In this document: positions 1-11,220 of the stretch, in pieces | Layout: every line of letters starts with the position of its first letter | How positions within the stretch are numbered: position 1 is the first letter of the stretch | Assembly (NCBI GenBank): GCA_036365515.1 | Contig: CM070875.1 | Coordinates: 8,088,501 to 8,152,500, forward strand | From: Torymus aiolomorphi | Lineage: Eukaryota; Arthropoda; Insecta; Hymenoptera; Torymidae | Direction: 5' to 3' | DNA length: 64,000 bases | The notes under the pieces: model-generated | What the model was told of the DNA's origin: nothing | Seen by the model: the letters and a program-made list of their open reading frames with translations, nothing else | The model's database searches: none | Program-made: the position numbers and the translations under genes

Positions 1-66
1 ATTATCACATGCTATTTATTGAATTTATAAATTAATTGCATTTCTTCGAAATTTCTTCGGCGTTTT

Positions 67-205
67 CTTCGAAAACCTGCTAACTTGGTGTTTGCTTCAA
101 AATCCCGCAAACTCAGCGAAGACTTCGAAAATCCACCAACTCATAGAGTGGTTTCAAAAACCATATAACTCGGCGAAGGTTTCAAATATCCTCTAACTCA
201 GGCGT
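67..205. repeat. 28-bp degenerate tandem repeat, five copies
   Basis: Five units begin at about 67, 95, 123, 152 and 180, each opening with cttcgaaaa or tttcaaaa and containing aactcagcg or a close variant, so the period is 28-29 bp. Units differ at several positions, which points to an old minisatellite. There are no spacers between the units, so this is not a CRISPR-type array. No function is visible. Confidence 0.7.
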
Positions 206-280
206 TTTTTTTCTTTAATTTTGTAGTGGTAGCTCTAGGATGTTAAAGTACAATTTCTGTAAAACCGATGAAAAAAATTA

Positions 281-1115
281 TTTACGATTTTTCCATATTT
301 TTCTTTATTTTTTTTACCGACTTAATATTATCCGTTTCGACGGACAAAAATATGGATTGATAGGTAATTTCAAGACTTTTAAGAAAATGTGACTACTTCC
401 AACGGATATCCAAACCCAACACCGTAAAAAAAATATTTTCGATTTTTCCATATTTTTCTTTATTTGTTTAACCGACTTAATATTATCCGATTGGACCGAT
501 AAAAATATGGATCGATAGGGGATTTTAAGGCCTTTCAGAAAATGGGCCTACTTACGACCGATATCCAAACCCAGCGACGAAAAAAATTATTTTCGATTTT
601 TCTATATTTTTCTTTATTTTTTTTAACCGACTTAATAATATACGATCGGGCCAAAAAAAATATGGATAGATATGAAATTTCAAGACCTTTCAGAAAATGG
701 GCCTACTTCTGACCGATATCCAAACCCAGAGCCAAAAAAAATATATTTTCGATTTTTCCATATTTTTCTTTATTTTTTTAACGGACTTAATAATATCCGA
801 TCGGGCCAAAAAAATATGGGTAGATAGGAAATTTCAAGACCTTTCAAAAAATGGACCTACTTTCGACAAATATCCAAACCCCCAGAGCAAAAAAAAATTA
901 TTTTCGATTTTTCTATATTTTTCTTTATTTTTTTTAATCGACTTAATAATATCCAATCGGGCCGAAAAAAATATAGGTAGATAGAAAATTTTAAGGCCTT
1001 TCAGAAAATAGGCCTACTTCCGACCGATATCCAAATCCAGAGCCAAAAAAATTATTTCGATTTTTCCATATTTTTCTTTATTTTTTTTAACCGATTTAAT
1101 ATTATCCGATCAACT
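281..1115. repeat. 155-bp satellite array, about 5.5 copies
   Basis: The block cgatttttccatatttttc recurs at 285, 440, 594, 750, 905 and 1058, giving periods of 153-156 bp. Each unit runs through an accgacttaatattatccga segment, aaaatatggatagatag, a tttcaagacctttcagaaaat segment, and gaccgatatccaaaccca. Copies differ by scattered substitutions and by the length of A and T runs. The array may continue to the left of the window. Apparent open frames inside it are by-products of the repeat and are not called as genes. A 155-bp unit is close to nucleosome length, as in many insect satellites, but no centromeric role is shown. Confidence 0.9.
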
Positions 1116-1700
1116 ATATAATTGAACTTGCACAACTTCAAAATAAGCTTTAAATACCTGCCAAAGATAAACTTGATATCTCTGGCCAGTTTCGAGTTAT
1201 GCTGCGGACAAATTTATAACACACACACACACGCACGCACGCACGCACGCACGCACGCCCACACATACATACATACACAGACATTTTCTAGAAAATGCAT
1301 ATCTCGACTCAGGGAGCTCAGAAATATCGAAAATCATCGAAATCTCGAGGTCGAAAAATTTCACCGTTACCAAGCTTTCTCTTTGAGAAAGCAATAATTA
1401 GGGAAAGGCTCGCTCAGGTAGGGAAAGCTCTGTTTATAGGAATTATTCTGAGGACAGTCAGCAGGACGACAATCAGCGGCCGATCAGTTCCCGGAATCCA
1501 TTAACGAATGGGCCGGGATGACAATCAACGGCTAACCAGTTCCCGAAATCCATTAGCGAACGAGCCAGGAAAGTACAAACAATTCTGAGAAGTATTTGCC
1601 CGAGGAGAAGGAATGTAAAGGCTAAAACCAGTCCGAAAACTGTTTACAGCGAGATGGCAAAACAATTCCTGGAGCTACTACGTCACGGAGTGTTTTGAAT
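1116..1700. other. Non-coding stretch with a CA/GCAC microsatellite
   Basis: Positions about 1219-1275 are a compound microsatellite, first (ac)n then (gcac)n then acat repeats. The rest is unique-looking sequence with two related segments near 1440-1570 that share aatcagcggc/aatcaacggc and cagttcccg followed by aatccatta. I see no gene. Confidence 0.6.
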
Positions 1701-2475
1701 AATTTGAAATTCACTCAAAAACTTCTGGAAAAATTTATAAATATTCTTTAGATGATTCCGAGCACTTTTTGTTCTATAACTTTTTTTCGTGAAGCTTTTC
1801 AATAAAAAAATTATCAAAGTATTTTTCGGTTTGATAACAGTATAATCGTCACTTTGCCACTATACATATGGCCGAATCCATCTCAAATCAGACAGCCCGC
1901 GTATGCCTATTTCACCTATCATGTTGAAATAAAAATATTTATGTTCTACTCGAAAAAATATTTTACACGTGTTTTTTTATTTTTTTGTTTCATCAAAATT
2001 TCATGCGTTCAGCGATACCGAAAAATTCCGAGAAAATTCTTTCATTGAGAAAAAAAATTTTCAATGTGATTTTCAGACTGCTATTGTTTCAGCAGTTTTT
2101 CAAGCTTTTAAACGTGTAACACATAATTTCACTCAGTTTTGAGCCCTCTTTAACGGCCTTAATGTCATTTTCAAAAAAAATAAAAAATCCACGAGCTATG
2201 CACTTTTTACTGAAAAATTCATTTTTTAGAGAAGTGCCTTTTTCTCGAAAACCCCATGTTTTTTTTGCACAATTTTTGTTGTCGTGATAGAGGACGGTAA
2301 TGCCTAGCTAGACGTATTTGTGAGATTCGGTACTTTTTTCCTGGGATAGCGATCACTAATGAGATAACACACAAACAAATTTTTCACGCTTAACGCTTAT
2401 ATATAGTCAATGATATTAGAGTCAATGTAAAGGTATTTATCTTTGTGCGTATGTAATATACATGTACGTGCGCCT
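1701..2475. repeat. Left long inverted arm of the 1.7-5.8 kb transposon
   Basis: The arm pairs with 4800-5806 in reverse complement. The best conserved part is 1868-2475, which includes gagataacacacaaacaaat and the segment around gtcaatgatattagagtcaa. Confidence 0.8.
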
Positions 2476-2602
2476 ACTTATAGGAGTATATGTACTAGTA
2501 CATTTGTCCGCTAGATGGATATGGTTTGACTTAACATTTACAAAGAAAAGTTCGGTTTCTGCTATATATCACACATCTCGTCTTATTTAAAACCATCATC
2601 TT

Positions 2603-4790
2603 TTGGAAAATTATTACATATTTACACCTTATCAACTCAACTACGATGTCTCAATATTACTCAAGAGAGAAAAGCAAATGTGCAGAGTTTTAGACAAAGA
2701 GAAAGAAATTATTTACAAATCTAGTTCCGTACGTTTAAAACAACTTGAGAATCTTGCTCATCCATTGAAGCACCTCTATCCTCATTTACCTTTGACACCT
2801 TCTACATATCTGTGTCAACATTGTTTCAATCGTGCTTTAGAATTGGTGAGTAGTACTGACAATGAATTTATAACGGATAATGAAGTTACCGATAACGTAG
2901 TTGATAGAGATGAAGATTTTTTACCAAGTACTCCAGAACGCATTGAAGAATTTAATAATGAAATAAGTACATCTTTCTTAGGTTCTGTATCGCCTCTTAA
3001 AAGAAAAAATCTTATACATGAAAAATCAATTGAAAATTACGTAACAAAGAAGAAAAAAAAAAATACTTTCAACATTGTCTAATACCCTTGATGTGAAGTT
3101 GAACAATGTTTATGACGTTTCTATAACAGCAAATGAATCAACTGTATGCCATTGTACAGAATGGATACAAAATCTTGGTCTAGCCTTGCAAAAGTGTTCT
3201 ACGGTATCAGAAAAAATAAAAATTCTGACTTTGCTACCTTCATCCTTTACAAAACATGAAATTTTATCTTTATTTCCAGAAATAACAATGTATATGATCA
3301 ACAAATCGAGAAATCTTGTTAAAGAAAAAGGAATTTATTCAGAACCAGATGCATATTCAGGCCATCCGATTGATGAAAACATGGAAAAAATTGTTATGGA
3401 ATATTATTTAAATGATGATTTTAATTGTTCAAGACAAAGTCCTAATAAATGTGACGTTGTTACAATTAAAGTTAACAATAAAAAAGAGAAAAAAGTTAAG
3501 CGTTTTCTTACTCGAAGTTTAAAAGAGACGTATAAAGTATTTAAAAATGATTATCCAGAATTGAGAATTGGAAAATCGAAATTTTATAGTTTGCGACCAA
3601 AGTATGTCTTACTTAGCCCCATCAAAGAAGTTTGTCTCTGTATCTATTGCGCAAATTATGATTTATTTCTTACGAGCTTAATTAATTTTAGAGGGAGTAA
3701 CGTCACAGAGTTGGATGAAAGTCGGTCACAAATAATAAATGCAACAATGTGTTCTGAGCCATCTGATTTATGTTATTTACAAGAATGTAAACTATGTCCA
3801 GGGATTAAGGGAATTACGTTTCATGTTTTAAAACTGCAAAATGTAGAAGGCACAGAAGAAATTACATATGCTTTGTGGGATAATGGAAACCTGATTAAAA
3901 AGACACTATCAATTTCTGCTTTTAAAGATGAACTTTCGGTTTGGACCATGAGGGTTAGTACTCACATGTATGTAAAAAATATACAACGCAAAGCTATAAA
4001 AACAGAAAGAGAAAGTGCTAAAAAGACTCACATCATTTAGTTCTTCAAATAGACTTCGCTGAAAACTGGGCTGTGATTCATAATAAAGCTGTTCAAGGAA
4101 ATCATTGGGTTAATGATCAAATTTCTATTTTCACAGCAGTCTCTTATCAAGGGGATTCGACACAAAGTTTCGCAGTTATAAGTGATGACCGAAAACATGA
4201 TTCAGCGTATGCTTTGCTAGCAGTACAAAAAATTATAAAATTCTTGAAAGAAAATTGTTGTGATTCAATTAAAAAATTACCATCGTATCAGACGGCGCTG
4301 CGAGTCACTTTAAAAATCGCTTTCAATTAGATGAACTAAAACGAGCACCGTGTGATATAAAATGGTTGTTCTCTGCTACTGGGCACGGCAAAGGAGCTGT
4401 AGATGGTGTGGGTGGACTTATAAAGCATTATGCTACTTCGCATAATCTTCGAGAGCCCCTTGAAGAAGCTATTCAAAACGCAAATGATTTTGCAATACAT
4501 GTTCAAAAATATACTGATGCTATTAAAATAATACATTTACAAGATGCTGAAATAGAACAATTCAGAAAAGAAAAAAATATTGATTGACTTACAACTCCAA
4601 AGTATCCTGGAATTCAAAAACTCATATATGGGTTAAAAAACATGTGACGATAAAATACATTGTTTGACAGCAAAGACCGCTGATCGTCCGCTTACTGAAT
4701 TAAGAACAATGAAGCAGAAAAACAAAGGTAGTAAAATAGGTATACAAATGAAAAAAAGGTATAAAAATAAAAAATCAAAAAGACGCAAAT
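2603..4790 (+). pseudogene. Broken transposase-like protein of the long-TIR element
   Basis: Coding sequence runs in four pieces with frame changes: 2603-3070, 3075-4030, about 4029-4290 and about 4285-4587, plus a basic tail (TAKTADRPL, ending KNKKSKRRK) at about 4666-4790. The first break sits at an A-run near 3055-3065. Visible motifs are CQHCFN, a GKSKFYSLRPKYVL segment followed by CLCIYC and CKLC cysteine pairs, then QIDFAENWAVIH, VSDGAASHFKN and SATGHGKGAVDGVGGLIK. The two aspartates in DFAEN and SDGA lie where a DDE-type nuclease would place its acidic residues, but that is inference. The first ORF opens at TTG, so the true start is unknown. The frameshifts make it inactive as it stands. 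I know this architecture from uncharacterised insect proteins but cannot name the superfamily firmly. Confidence 0.75.
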
Positions 4791-4799
4791 AACAAATAA

Positions 4800-5806
4800 A
4801 TACATAGTTATGTGTACCTGTATATTACATACACACAAAGCCAAATACCTTTACATTGACTCTAATATCATTGACTATATATAAGCATTAGGCGTGAAAA
4901 ATTTGTTTGTGTGTTATCTCATTAGTGATCGCTATCCCAGGGAAAAAGTACCGAATCTCACAAATACGTCTAGCTAGGCATTACCGTCCTCTATCAAGAC
5001 AACAAAAATTGTGCAAAAAAAACATGGGGTTTTCGAGAAAAAGGCACTTCCCTAAAAAATGAATTTTTCAGTAAAAAGTGCATAGCTCGTGGATTTTTTA
5101 TTTTTTTTGAAAATGACATTAAGGCCGTTAAAGAGGGCTCAAAACTGAGTGAAATTGTGTGTTAGACGTTTAAAAGCTCGAAAAACTGCTGAAACAATAG
5201 CAGTCTGAAAATCACATTGAAAATTTTTTTTCTCAATGAAAGAATTTTCTCGGAATTTTTCGGCATCGCTGAACGCATGAAATTTTGATGAAACAAAAAA
5301 ATAAAAAAACACGTGTAAAATATTTTTTCGAGTAGAACATAAATATTTTTATTTCAACATGATAGGTGAAATAGGCATACGCGGGCTGTCTGATTTGAGA
5401 TGGATTCGGCCATATATAATATGATACAGTGTTGCCCAGTTCTCACCACGAGGAGGTAGACGATAACAGAGAACCGTTTTTTTTTTGTTTTTTTGTTTTT
5501 TTTTTGTTGTTTTTTTTTATTTTTTTTTTTATTATTCTTTAATTTTTTTTTCTTTTTAGAATGTTGTTTTCTATTTTGGGTATTTTTATATGAAGCAACG
5601 TTGTATAATTTGCAGTAATGAAATGACGATTATGCCCTTTCTTCAAACCATTATAACTTTTTATCCATTACGTAATAAATACTTTGACAATTTTTTTATT
5701 GAAAAGCATCAGCTTCACGAAAAAAAGTTATAGAACAAAAAGTGCTCGAAATCATCTAAAGAATATTTATAAATTTTTCCAGAAGTTTTTGAGTGAATTT
5801 CAAATT
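4800..5806. repeat. Right long inverted arm of the 1.7-5.8 kb transposon
   Basis: Reverse complement of the left arm over about 4800-5413 and 5656-5806. The piece at 5414-5655 has no partner in the left arm and contains long T runs around 5478-5560. Confidence 0.8.
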
Positions 5807-5840
5807 TTTTAAAATGGCCTATTTTTGAAAAATTCTAAAA

Positions 5841-5945
5841 TGACTCAAAAATTTTTGAAAAAATTCACACATGTTTTTTGGATGATTCTAAACATTTTTG
5901 TTCTATAACTTTTTTTCGTAAGGTTCAAAGCTGTCAAGAAAAAAA
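5841..5945. repeat. Extra relic copy of the transposon end
   Basis: This segment resembles 1710-1800 in the same orientation, sharing ttctataactttttttcgt and nearby blocks. It therefore points the opposite way to the adjoining right arm and looks like the end of a second, older copy. The following sequence up to 6427 shows no gene. Confidence 0.55.
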
Positions 5946-6427
5946 ATCATGAAGTTTAAGGTCATGCTGTTTCACAAAAACCGCCATTTTGGAAAAACTA
6001 AGGGGGGGAAAAAAAGTTGTCAACCAGGGTTTTGAAAACCTCAGACATTGAGGACGCGATTTCTGGCAATAATTTGCTTATTTGAATGCAGCAACGTTAG
6101 TAAAAATTGATTAAAAAAAAAAAAAACGTTAAAACTTCGTGACTTTTTTTTTAAATCCAAAAAACAATAATGATTTTGATTTTTTTTTACATAATAAGTG
6201 CCAGATTCTGAAAGAGCATCCCCGAAAACCCCTTATATAGGATTTTGAACAAAAATGGATTTGTTTTTCTAACAGCACAGTGGGCTCGAAGTTTCATGTC
6301 CAAATTTAGCGTTTTGCGCATTAATGGGTTAAAGAAAGTAACTTTTTCATCTACTGTTTATTATAGACAAAAGCAATAAATTTGTAAAATTTATAAAATT
6401 AATGATGCAATTAAATTTTCTTTACAG

Positions 6428-6592
6428 CCAATTTCGATGATAACCTTTCATAAGCACTATTATGCTTATATCGGCAAAGTAGGCGAAAATCAAAATATAA
6501 CAGTAGATTATAAAAATCTTCCAAATTTTGCTCCCTGCCTTTTAGTTAAAAAGCCAAGCAATACATTAATTGTTACTAAATATGCCGTTTAG
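6428..6592 (+). pseudogene. Possible transposon protein tail
   Basis: A 54-codon open segment ends at a TAG at 6590-6592 and is preceded by a good acceptor (ttttctttacag). The peptide includes HKHYYAYIGKV, NLPNFAPCLLVKK and ends TKYAV. It looks protein-like and could be the last exon of a transposon protein related to the 2.6-4.8 kb gene, but I cannot prove a family. No upstream exon is recognisable. Confidence 0.35.
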
Positions 6593-7128
6593 TGTATTTT
6601 ATTAAATAAAAGTATTCAAAAGTATTATAAAATATAATGTTTATTTTATTTTTTCCAAAAACGTATTTCTTGATTTTCAAAAGATAACATAAAATAAAAT
6701 TTTATGATCTAAAAATGAGTTGAAATAGTACAATCTCATTTAATTCAATCAAATTGATTAGATTATACTAAAAGATTTACAACATAACCTTAATTTTTTC
6801 TATGTATATTACAGAAATCGTATATGCTGCAGTATAACGTTTTAAAAAAACGAGATACAGCTTAAAAAAAGGAGAATCTCCTTTTTTTACGTTGTATTGC
6901 CTTATTTAGAAATACGGTAAAACTACTTTAAAAAAAAAGGAGATTCTCCTTTTTTTCGAAAAGTAGAAGCTGCATCTTTTTATGAGTAGAGTGAACTTTT
7001 TTTTAAGCAGTTTTAACTTATTATTTTTTTCAGTGCGCCCTACAGCCTCTACATCGTACTGCTTTCCCACCACCAGAGAAGCAGCCTCCCACATCCTCTC
7101 GTCAACGGCTTGAGATCCGCGTCAAGGA
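6593..7128. other. AT-rich stretch with two related hairpins
   Basis: Two palindromes, aaaaggagaatctcctttt at about 6866-6888 and aaaaggagattctccttttt at about 6932-6955, lie 65 bp apart. Each is a perfect or near-perfect hairpin with A- and T-run flanks. No coding sequence is visible apart from shadows. Confidence 0.5.
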
Positions 7129-7160
7129 TATAAAAAGGGAACTTTGGGCCGCCAGTCAGT
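7129..7160 (+). promoter_or_regulatory. Strong RNA polymerase II core promoter (TATA plus Inr)
   Basis: A TATA box (tataaaaagg) begins at 7129 and an arthropod initiator TCAGT sits at 7156-7160 with its A at 7158, 29 bp from the first T of the TATA box. This is the spacing expected for insect TATA promoters. The predicted leader continues agtcgctaccgagcacacg and so on. No intact gene follows: the first ATG (7241) opens only a few codons, and a dispersed repeat starts at 7421. It may be the orphaned start of a lost gene or the promoter of a mobile element. Confidence 0.5.
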
Positions 7161-7420
7161 CGCTACCGAGCACACGAGACACTTCGTAGCTCCAGACCTG
7201 GGTTGTTACCAACTAGCTTGGTACTCTGCTGCACTTGGGCATGTTCCGTCCAGAAGCTTCATGATAATTTAAAATTACAAAAACTCGTTATTAAACATAT
7301 GTTACATGGACCACACACAGAGAAATCTCCTTGTTTGAATTTTTATTCTTTATTTATTTTTATAAAAATTTATGCAAAAAAAATTTTCCAAAACCGTTTC
7401 AGGATCAAACATTATTTAAC

Positions 7421-7600
7421 AATAGTATATTACGCACCTCGCCTTCGGCTCGGGTGGCAATTTGCACGAGCTGTGGACTGTCCAAGTTTACTTTCGTGGT
7501 GCGTATACTATTTTTCCTCACATCGAGGCCGAAAATGCCATATTTCCGTTTCAGAGCCGGGCGGGAATGAAGCACTTTCGGCCTGGTGTAAGGAAAAAAT
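7421..7600. mobile_element. Short non-autonomous element, copy A
   Basis: It starts with aatagtatattacgcacc and contains ccttcggctcgggtggcaat, ctgtggactgtccaagtt, a segment with tggtgcgtatactatttttc and ggccgaaaatgccatatttc. All these blocks recur in the element at 60654-60948, in a different order, so the copy looks rearranged or truncated. Apparent ORFs across it are not genes. Confidence 0.7.
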
Positions 7601-8745
7601 AAATATCCCGTATATAAAAGAAGAAGTAATATTTCAGATAATTATATATATATCATTTTACAAGAAGTAATAAAGTTATTCCCGTTGATAATTCTATGAT
7701 AGTTTCTTACAATCATTTTTTATTGATGAAATATAATTGTCATATAAATATTGAATATTGTGCTTCAGTACAAAGTATTAAATATATTTTTGACTATATT
7801 CATAACGGTAGAGATAGAGCTTATTGTAAAATATAAAAAAAAACAACGAGAGAGTGAAGATAAAGAAGAAAATGAAGTATATGATGAAATAAATCACTAT
7901 AGAGGTGGTAGATATTTAAGGGGGTTCATCCAATTTTCAGTTTATTTAGGAAGTCTTTGAAACTTTTTTCACATGTACCTGACATCATTATCTATATGAT
8001 ATCCTCACAAAAAAGAGCCTAACTTCACCGTTATCGAGATATTAATTGTCAAATTTGAGCATTTTAACACGGCGTCTTATGGGACGCACACGCGCGAAAG
8101 ATCGATTCAGTCTATAACTTCAAAGATACATTTAGCGTTTGTCTGAAAAACTAATATGTTATTAAGATCAATAATTAGAATATCATATTACAAGTTCAGA
8201 GATCCTAGCTTCACCGTTTTTAAGATATTGTAGTTGAAAGTATGGAATTTTAGGTGTACGGCCGCGCGTGCAGACGACGCTGGAGCGGTGGGGGAACACA
8301 CAGACGAGCGCCGCTCTGTGTGCACGCTCACAGACAGCACGAAGCTATGTGTATGTGTCAGTCCCGTATAAACACGCGCTCTGACTACAAGAGTGGGGGG
8401 CCCCATGCGAGCAAGCCTGTGCGCGCGGTGCGGGGTGACATTGATTCTGGGTGATGTGCTCAGCCAGAGCACAAACTATACCATGCACGTCGTTCTGTCT
8501 CTCTCGCTCTCATGCAGGTCGTCTGCTATTTGTGTTCATAATCATGAATTAAAGAAAATATCTCGAAATTTCCCACGGCTACGTACAATTTACAAGGTGT
8601 GGTTTGAAAGGGTTAGCCTCAATATTTAAAGTCATAAGAGTACATGTAAAAAATGATAATTTCAAACGTTAATTTCTCAAAATTTTCCACGGTTATAGGA
8701 TAAAATAAACATACCACAAGATTCGGTACATCTTGAACTATTGAA
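7601..8745. other. Gene-free stretch with diverged internal duplication
   Basis: Two segments, at about 7985-8070 and 8205-8270, share cttcaccgtt followed by gagatatt or aagatatt. Two later segments, near 8560 and 8685, share a cacggct/cacggtt block. These look like an old tandem duplication of roughly 200 bp. The part at 8255-8470 is GC-rich for this window. No gene is supported. Confidence 0.45.
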
Positions 8746-11110
8746 AATGTTATATCCCAGTTTGCAAATTTTCATGCAAGAGCGTCCTTAAGTCCAATGG
8801 AAGCAGCATGGCGATTACAACAATTTCCATTATGTGGTAGGAGTCATACAGTAATAAGATTAGCTGTTCACACAGAAAATCAACAAAGACATTTTTGATG
8901 AAAATAATGTGGAAAATGCATTAGATAACTGGAAAACTACGTTAACAGTATGGTTTGATTTAAATCAAAAAGATGATTTTACTAAAAAAATTAAATATGT
9001 TAATTTACCACAATATTATAACTTTAAAAATAAATGTTGGATAAAAAGAAAAAAAATACGAAAATGTAAAGCAATTGGAAGATTAAATGTTGTATCACCA
9101 AAAGATAATGAACAATTTTTCCTCAAATTAATTCTTAATCGAGTAAAACATGCAACATCATTTAGAGATTTACAAACTTATGAAAACCAAACATATAATA
9201 CATATACAGGGAAACAGCTATTGTTACGGGTTTAATAGAACATGAAACACAACTTTATAATATATTTGAAGAAGCTTGTCAAATAATGCTTACAGTACAA
9301 TTACGAAAATTTTTTGCAACTTTTCTTTTATGTGAAAACATTGAAGGTTTTATAATATGGGAAAAATATAAGAACTTTTTTACAGAAGATTTTATTGAAA
9401 ATAAAGAAGATAAACCACTTGCACATATTAATCAAAATTTAGTTACTGAAGATATGTCATGTAAAAATTTTGGATTACCTGGATCAAATGAAAACAATAT
9501 AGAAAATATAGATGAATACGATTTACAATTTATAACTTTTTGTAAACAAGAGTATGAAAGTATGTATGTTAAATTAAACAACGTCCAAAAATTTATTTTC
9601 AATAAAATAATACATGATGATAACATTAAAATACATTTTATAGATGGTCCTGGTGGATCTGGTAAAACATTTTTATATAAAACATTAATATCAACTGATG
9701 AGAATTTTTTCATCGGTCTTTCAGTCTTATAAATTAAATTAAAATAATCTGAAATAAAAACTTAATTAAAACCTGGAAGAAAACTTTATTAGCAAAGGAC
9801 TATCTTTGAGTCCTTGAGGAGGAGCCGGAGCGGGCTCGAAACGTTGGGCAAGTGGGCAATTTGGTGGTGGGGAGCAGTCAGATAGTCCTTTGCTAATAAA
9901 GTTTTTTTCCAGGTTTTAATTAAGTTTTTATTTCAGATTCTGCGGGGGTCATTATAAACAAGGGCAATCTGACTGCCATAAATATGAATTATTTTAATTT
10001 AATTTATAAGACTGTAAGACCGATGAAAAAATTCTCATCAGTTGATAGTAAGTTACAGTCGACATAAGTAATATTTTTAATGATAAAACATTAATATATT
10101 ATTTTATTTCATAAAAAAAAATGTATCTATGGCTTGGACAGGAATAGCTTCTATTTTATTACCGAAGGGTATGACCAGTCATCGTACATTTAGATTACCT
10201 TTAGATTTAAGTAATATTGAAAGTGCATTTGTAAAATTAGATTCTGATAAAAAAAATTGAGAGAAGCAAACATTATAATTTAGGACGAAGTTTCAATGAT
10301 TCCGAAAAAAGCGTTAAAAATTGTTGATAACACTTTAAGAGATGTCACTTGCAAGGATGAACCTTTTGAAGAAAAGTTAATTGTTTTAGGTGGAGATTTT
10401 CGACAAATTTTACCAGTAGTTAAAAATGGATTTAGAAATACTATTATAGAAGAACCTGTCAGAAATTCACACCTTTGGCCATTATTTAATATTTCTAATT
10501 TAAAAGTAAATATTCGTACACAAAATAATGATTTTGCATCATTTTTATTAAATATTGGAGAAGATATAATTAATCCATTTTTGATTCCTGATGAATGGAT
10601 TACAAATGACGTTTGCCATGAAATTTATAAAAACATAAACAAAAATTATCATTTTTCACAAAATGTAATTTTAAGTTCGCATAATGAAGAAGTTAATATA
10701 CTAAACAATAAATATTAAATTGAATTAATGGTGAAGCAATAGCATATTATAGTATAGATCATGCAACACATAGAGGAGTAGATCAATCAGATGAACATAT
10801 ACATTTAAATTATCCAATAGAAATGTTAAATAATATACGTGAAGGTTTACCTCCACATAAGATAGTATTAAAAGTAAATGCTATTATTATGTTAATTCGT
10901 AATCTTACTATAGTTGATGGTTTGTGTAATGGAACACATCTGAAAGTAACAAAATTATATAAATACAATATAGAGGCAGAAATTATTACTGGAGAAAATA
11001 TAGGAAATAGAGTTTTCCTATACCTTTTGCAATAACAATTAATAAATCTCAAGGTCAAAGTTTTGATAACGTAGGAATATATTTTTAAAAATCTTTATTT
11101 ACACATGGAC

Positions 11111-11118
<8 letters not shown>
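8746..11118 (+). pseudogene. Dead Helitron helicase (PIF1-like)
   Basis: In order I see the pre-helicase segment (ARASLSPMEAAWRLQQFPL, then GRSHTVIRLAVHTENQQ) at about 8776-8890; YYNFKNKCWIKRKK, AIGRLNVVSP and ILNRVKHATSFRDLQT at 8909-9200; the Walker A motif GPGGSGKTFLYKTL near 9645-9685; AWTGIASILLPKG near 10133; Walker B DEVSMIPKKALK near 10283; LGGDFRQILPVV near 10390; and the C-terminal NKSQGQSFDNVGIYF near 11040-11088. This order is that of Helitron Rep/helicase proteins, which drive rolling-circle transposition; the Rep domain itself is not visible. It is broken by frameshifts near 8895, 9220, 10258 and 10715, by a TAG where Trp is expected just before DEVSM, and by a palindromic insertion at 9690-10082. 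Helitron ends were not identified. Confidence 0.88.
9690..10046. repeat. Nested palindrome inserted in the Helitron gene
   Basis: Outer arms 9690-9748 and 9983-10046 are reverse complements (atcaactgatgagaa against ttctcatcagttgat). Inner arms at about 9749-9805 and 9884-9938 pair as well (aaactttattagcaaagga). The apex contains a GC-rich piece with ggagcgggctcgaaacg. The helicase frame stops in the left arm and resumes beyond about 10095. The sequence aaaacattaata lies on both sides, at about 9679-9690 and 10086-10097, as a direct repeat. Confidence 0.75.
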
Positions 11119-11208
<90 letters not shown>

Positions 11209-11209
11209 A
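11113..11209. repeat. (AT)n microsatellite with poly-T
   Basis: About 80 bp of uninterrupted AT dinucleotides run into a T tract. It separates the Helitron relic from the next transposase fragment. Confidence 0.95.
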
Positions 11210-11220
11210 TTTTATTCTTA

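Larger units (their letters stand above)
1701..5806. mobile_element. DNA transposon with very long terminal inverted repeats
   Basis: The left arm (1701 to about 2475) and the right arm (about 4800-5806) are reverse complements with few mismatches. The outermost match is aatttgaaattcactc at 1701 against gagtgaatttcaaatt at 5791. The right arm carries an extra unmatched piece of about 240 bp (5414-5655) rich in poly-T, so it was altered after insertion. The roughly 2.3 kb between the arms codes for a broken transposase-like protein. Long arms, a single protein and no reverse transcriptase make this a class II element. I could not find a clear target-site duplication and do not assign a superfamily with confidence; a Sola-type element is one possibility. 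Confidence 0.8.

Noticed and set aside
67..205. Five regularly spaced 28-bp units that could suggest a CRISPR array
   Set aside because: The units abut without unique spacers and are degenerate, and the surrounding genes are animal.
697..984. 95-codon open frame on the plus strand
   Set aside because: It lies wholly inside the 155-bp satellite and repeats with it; the peptide is a translation of A/T runs.
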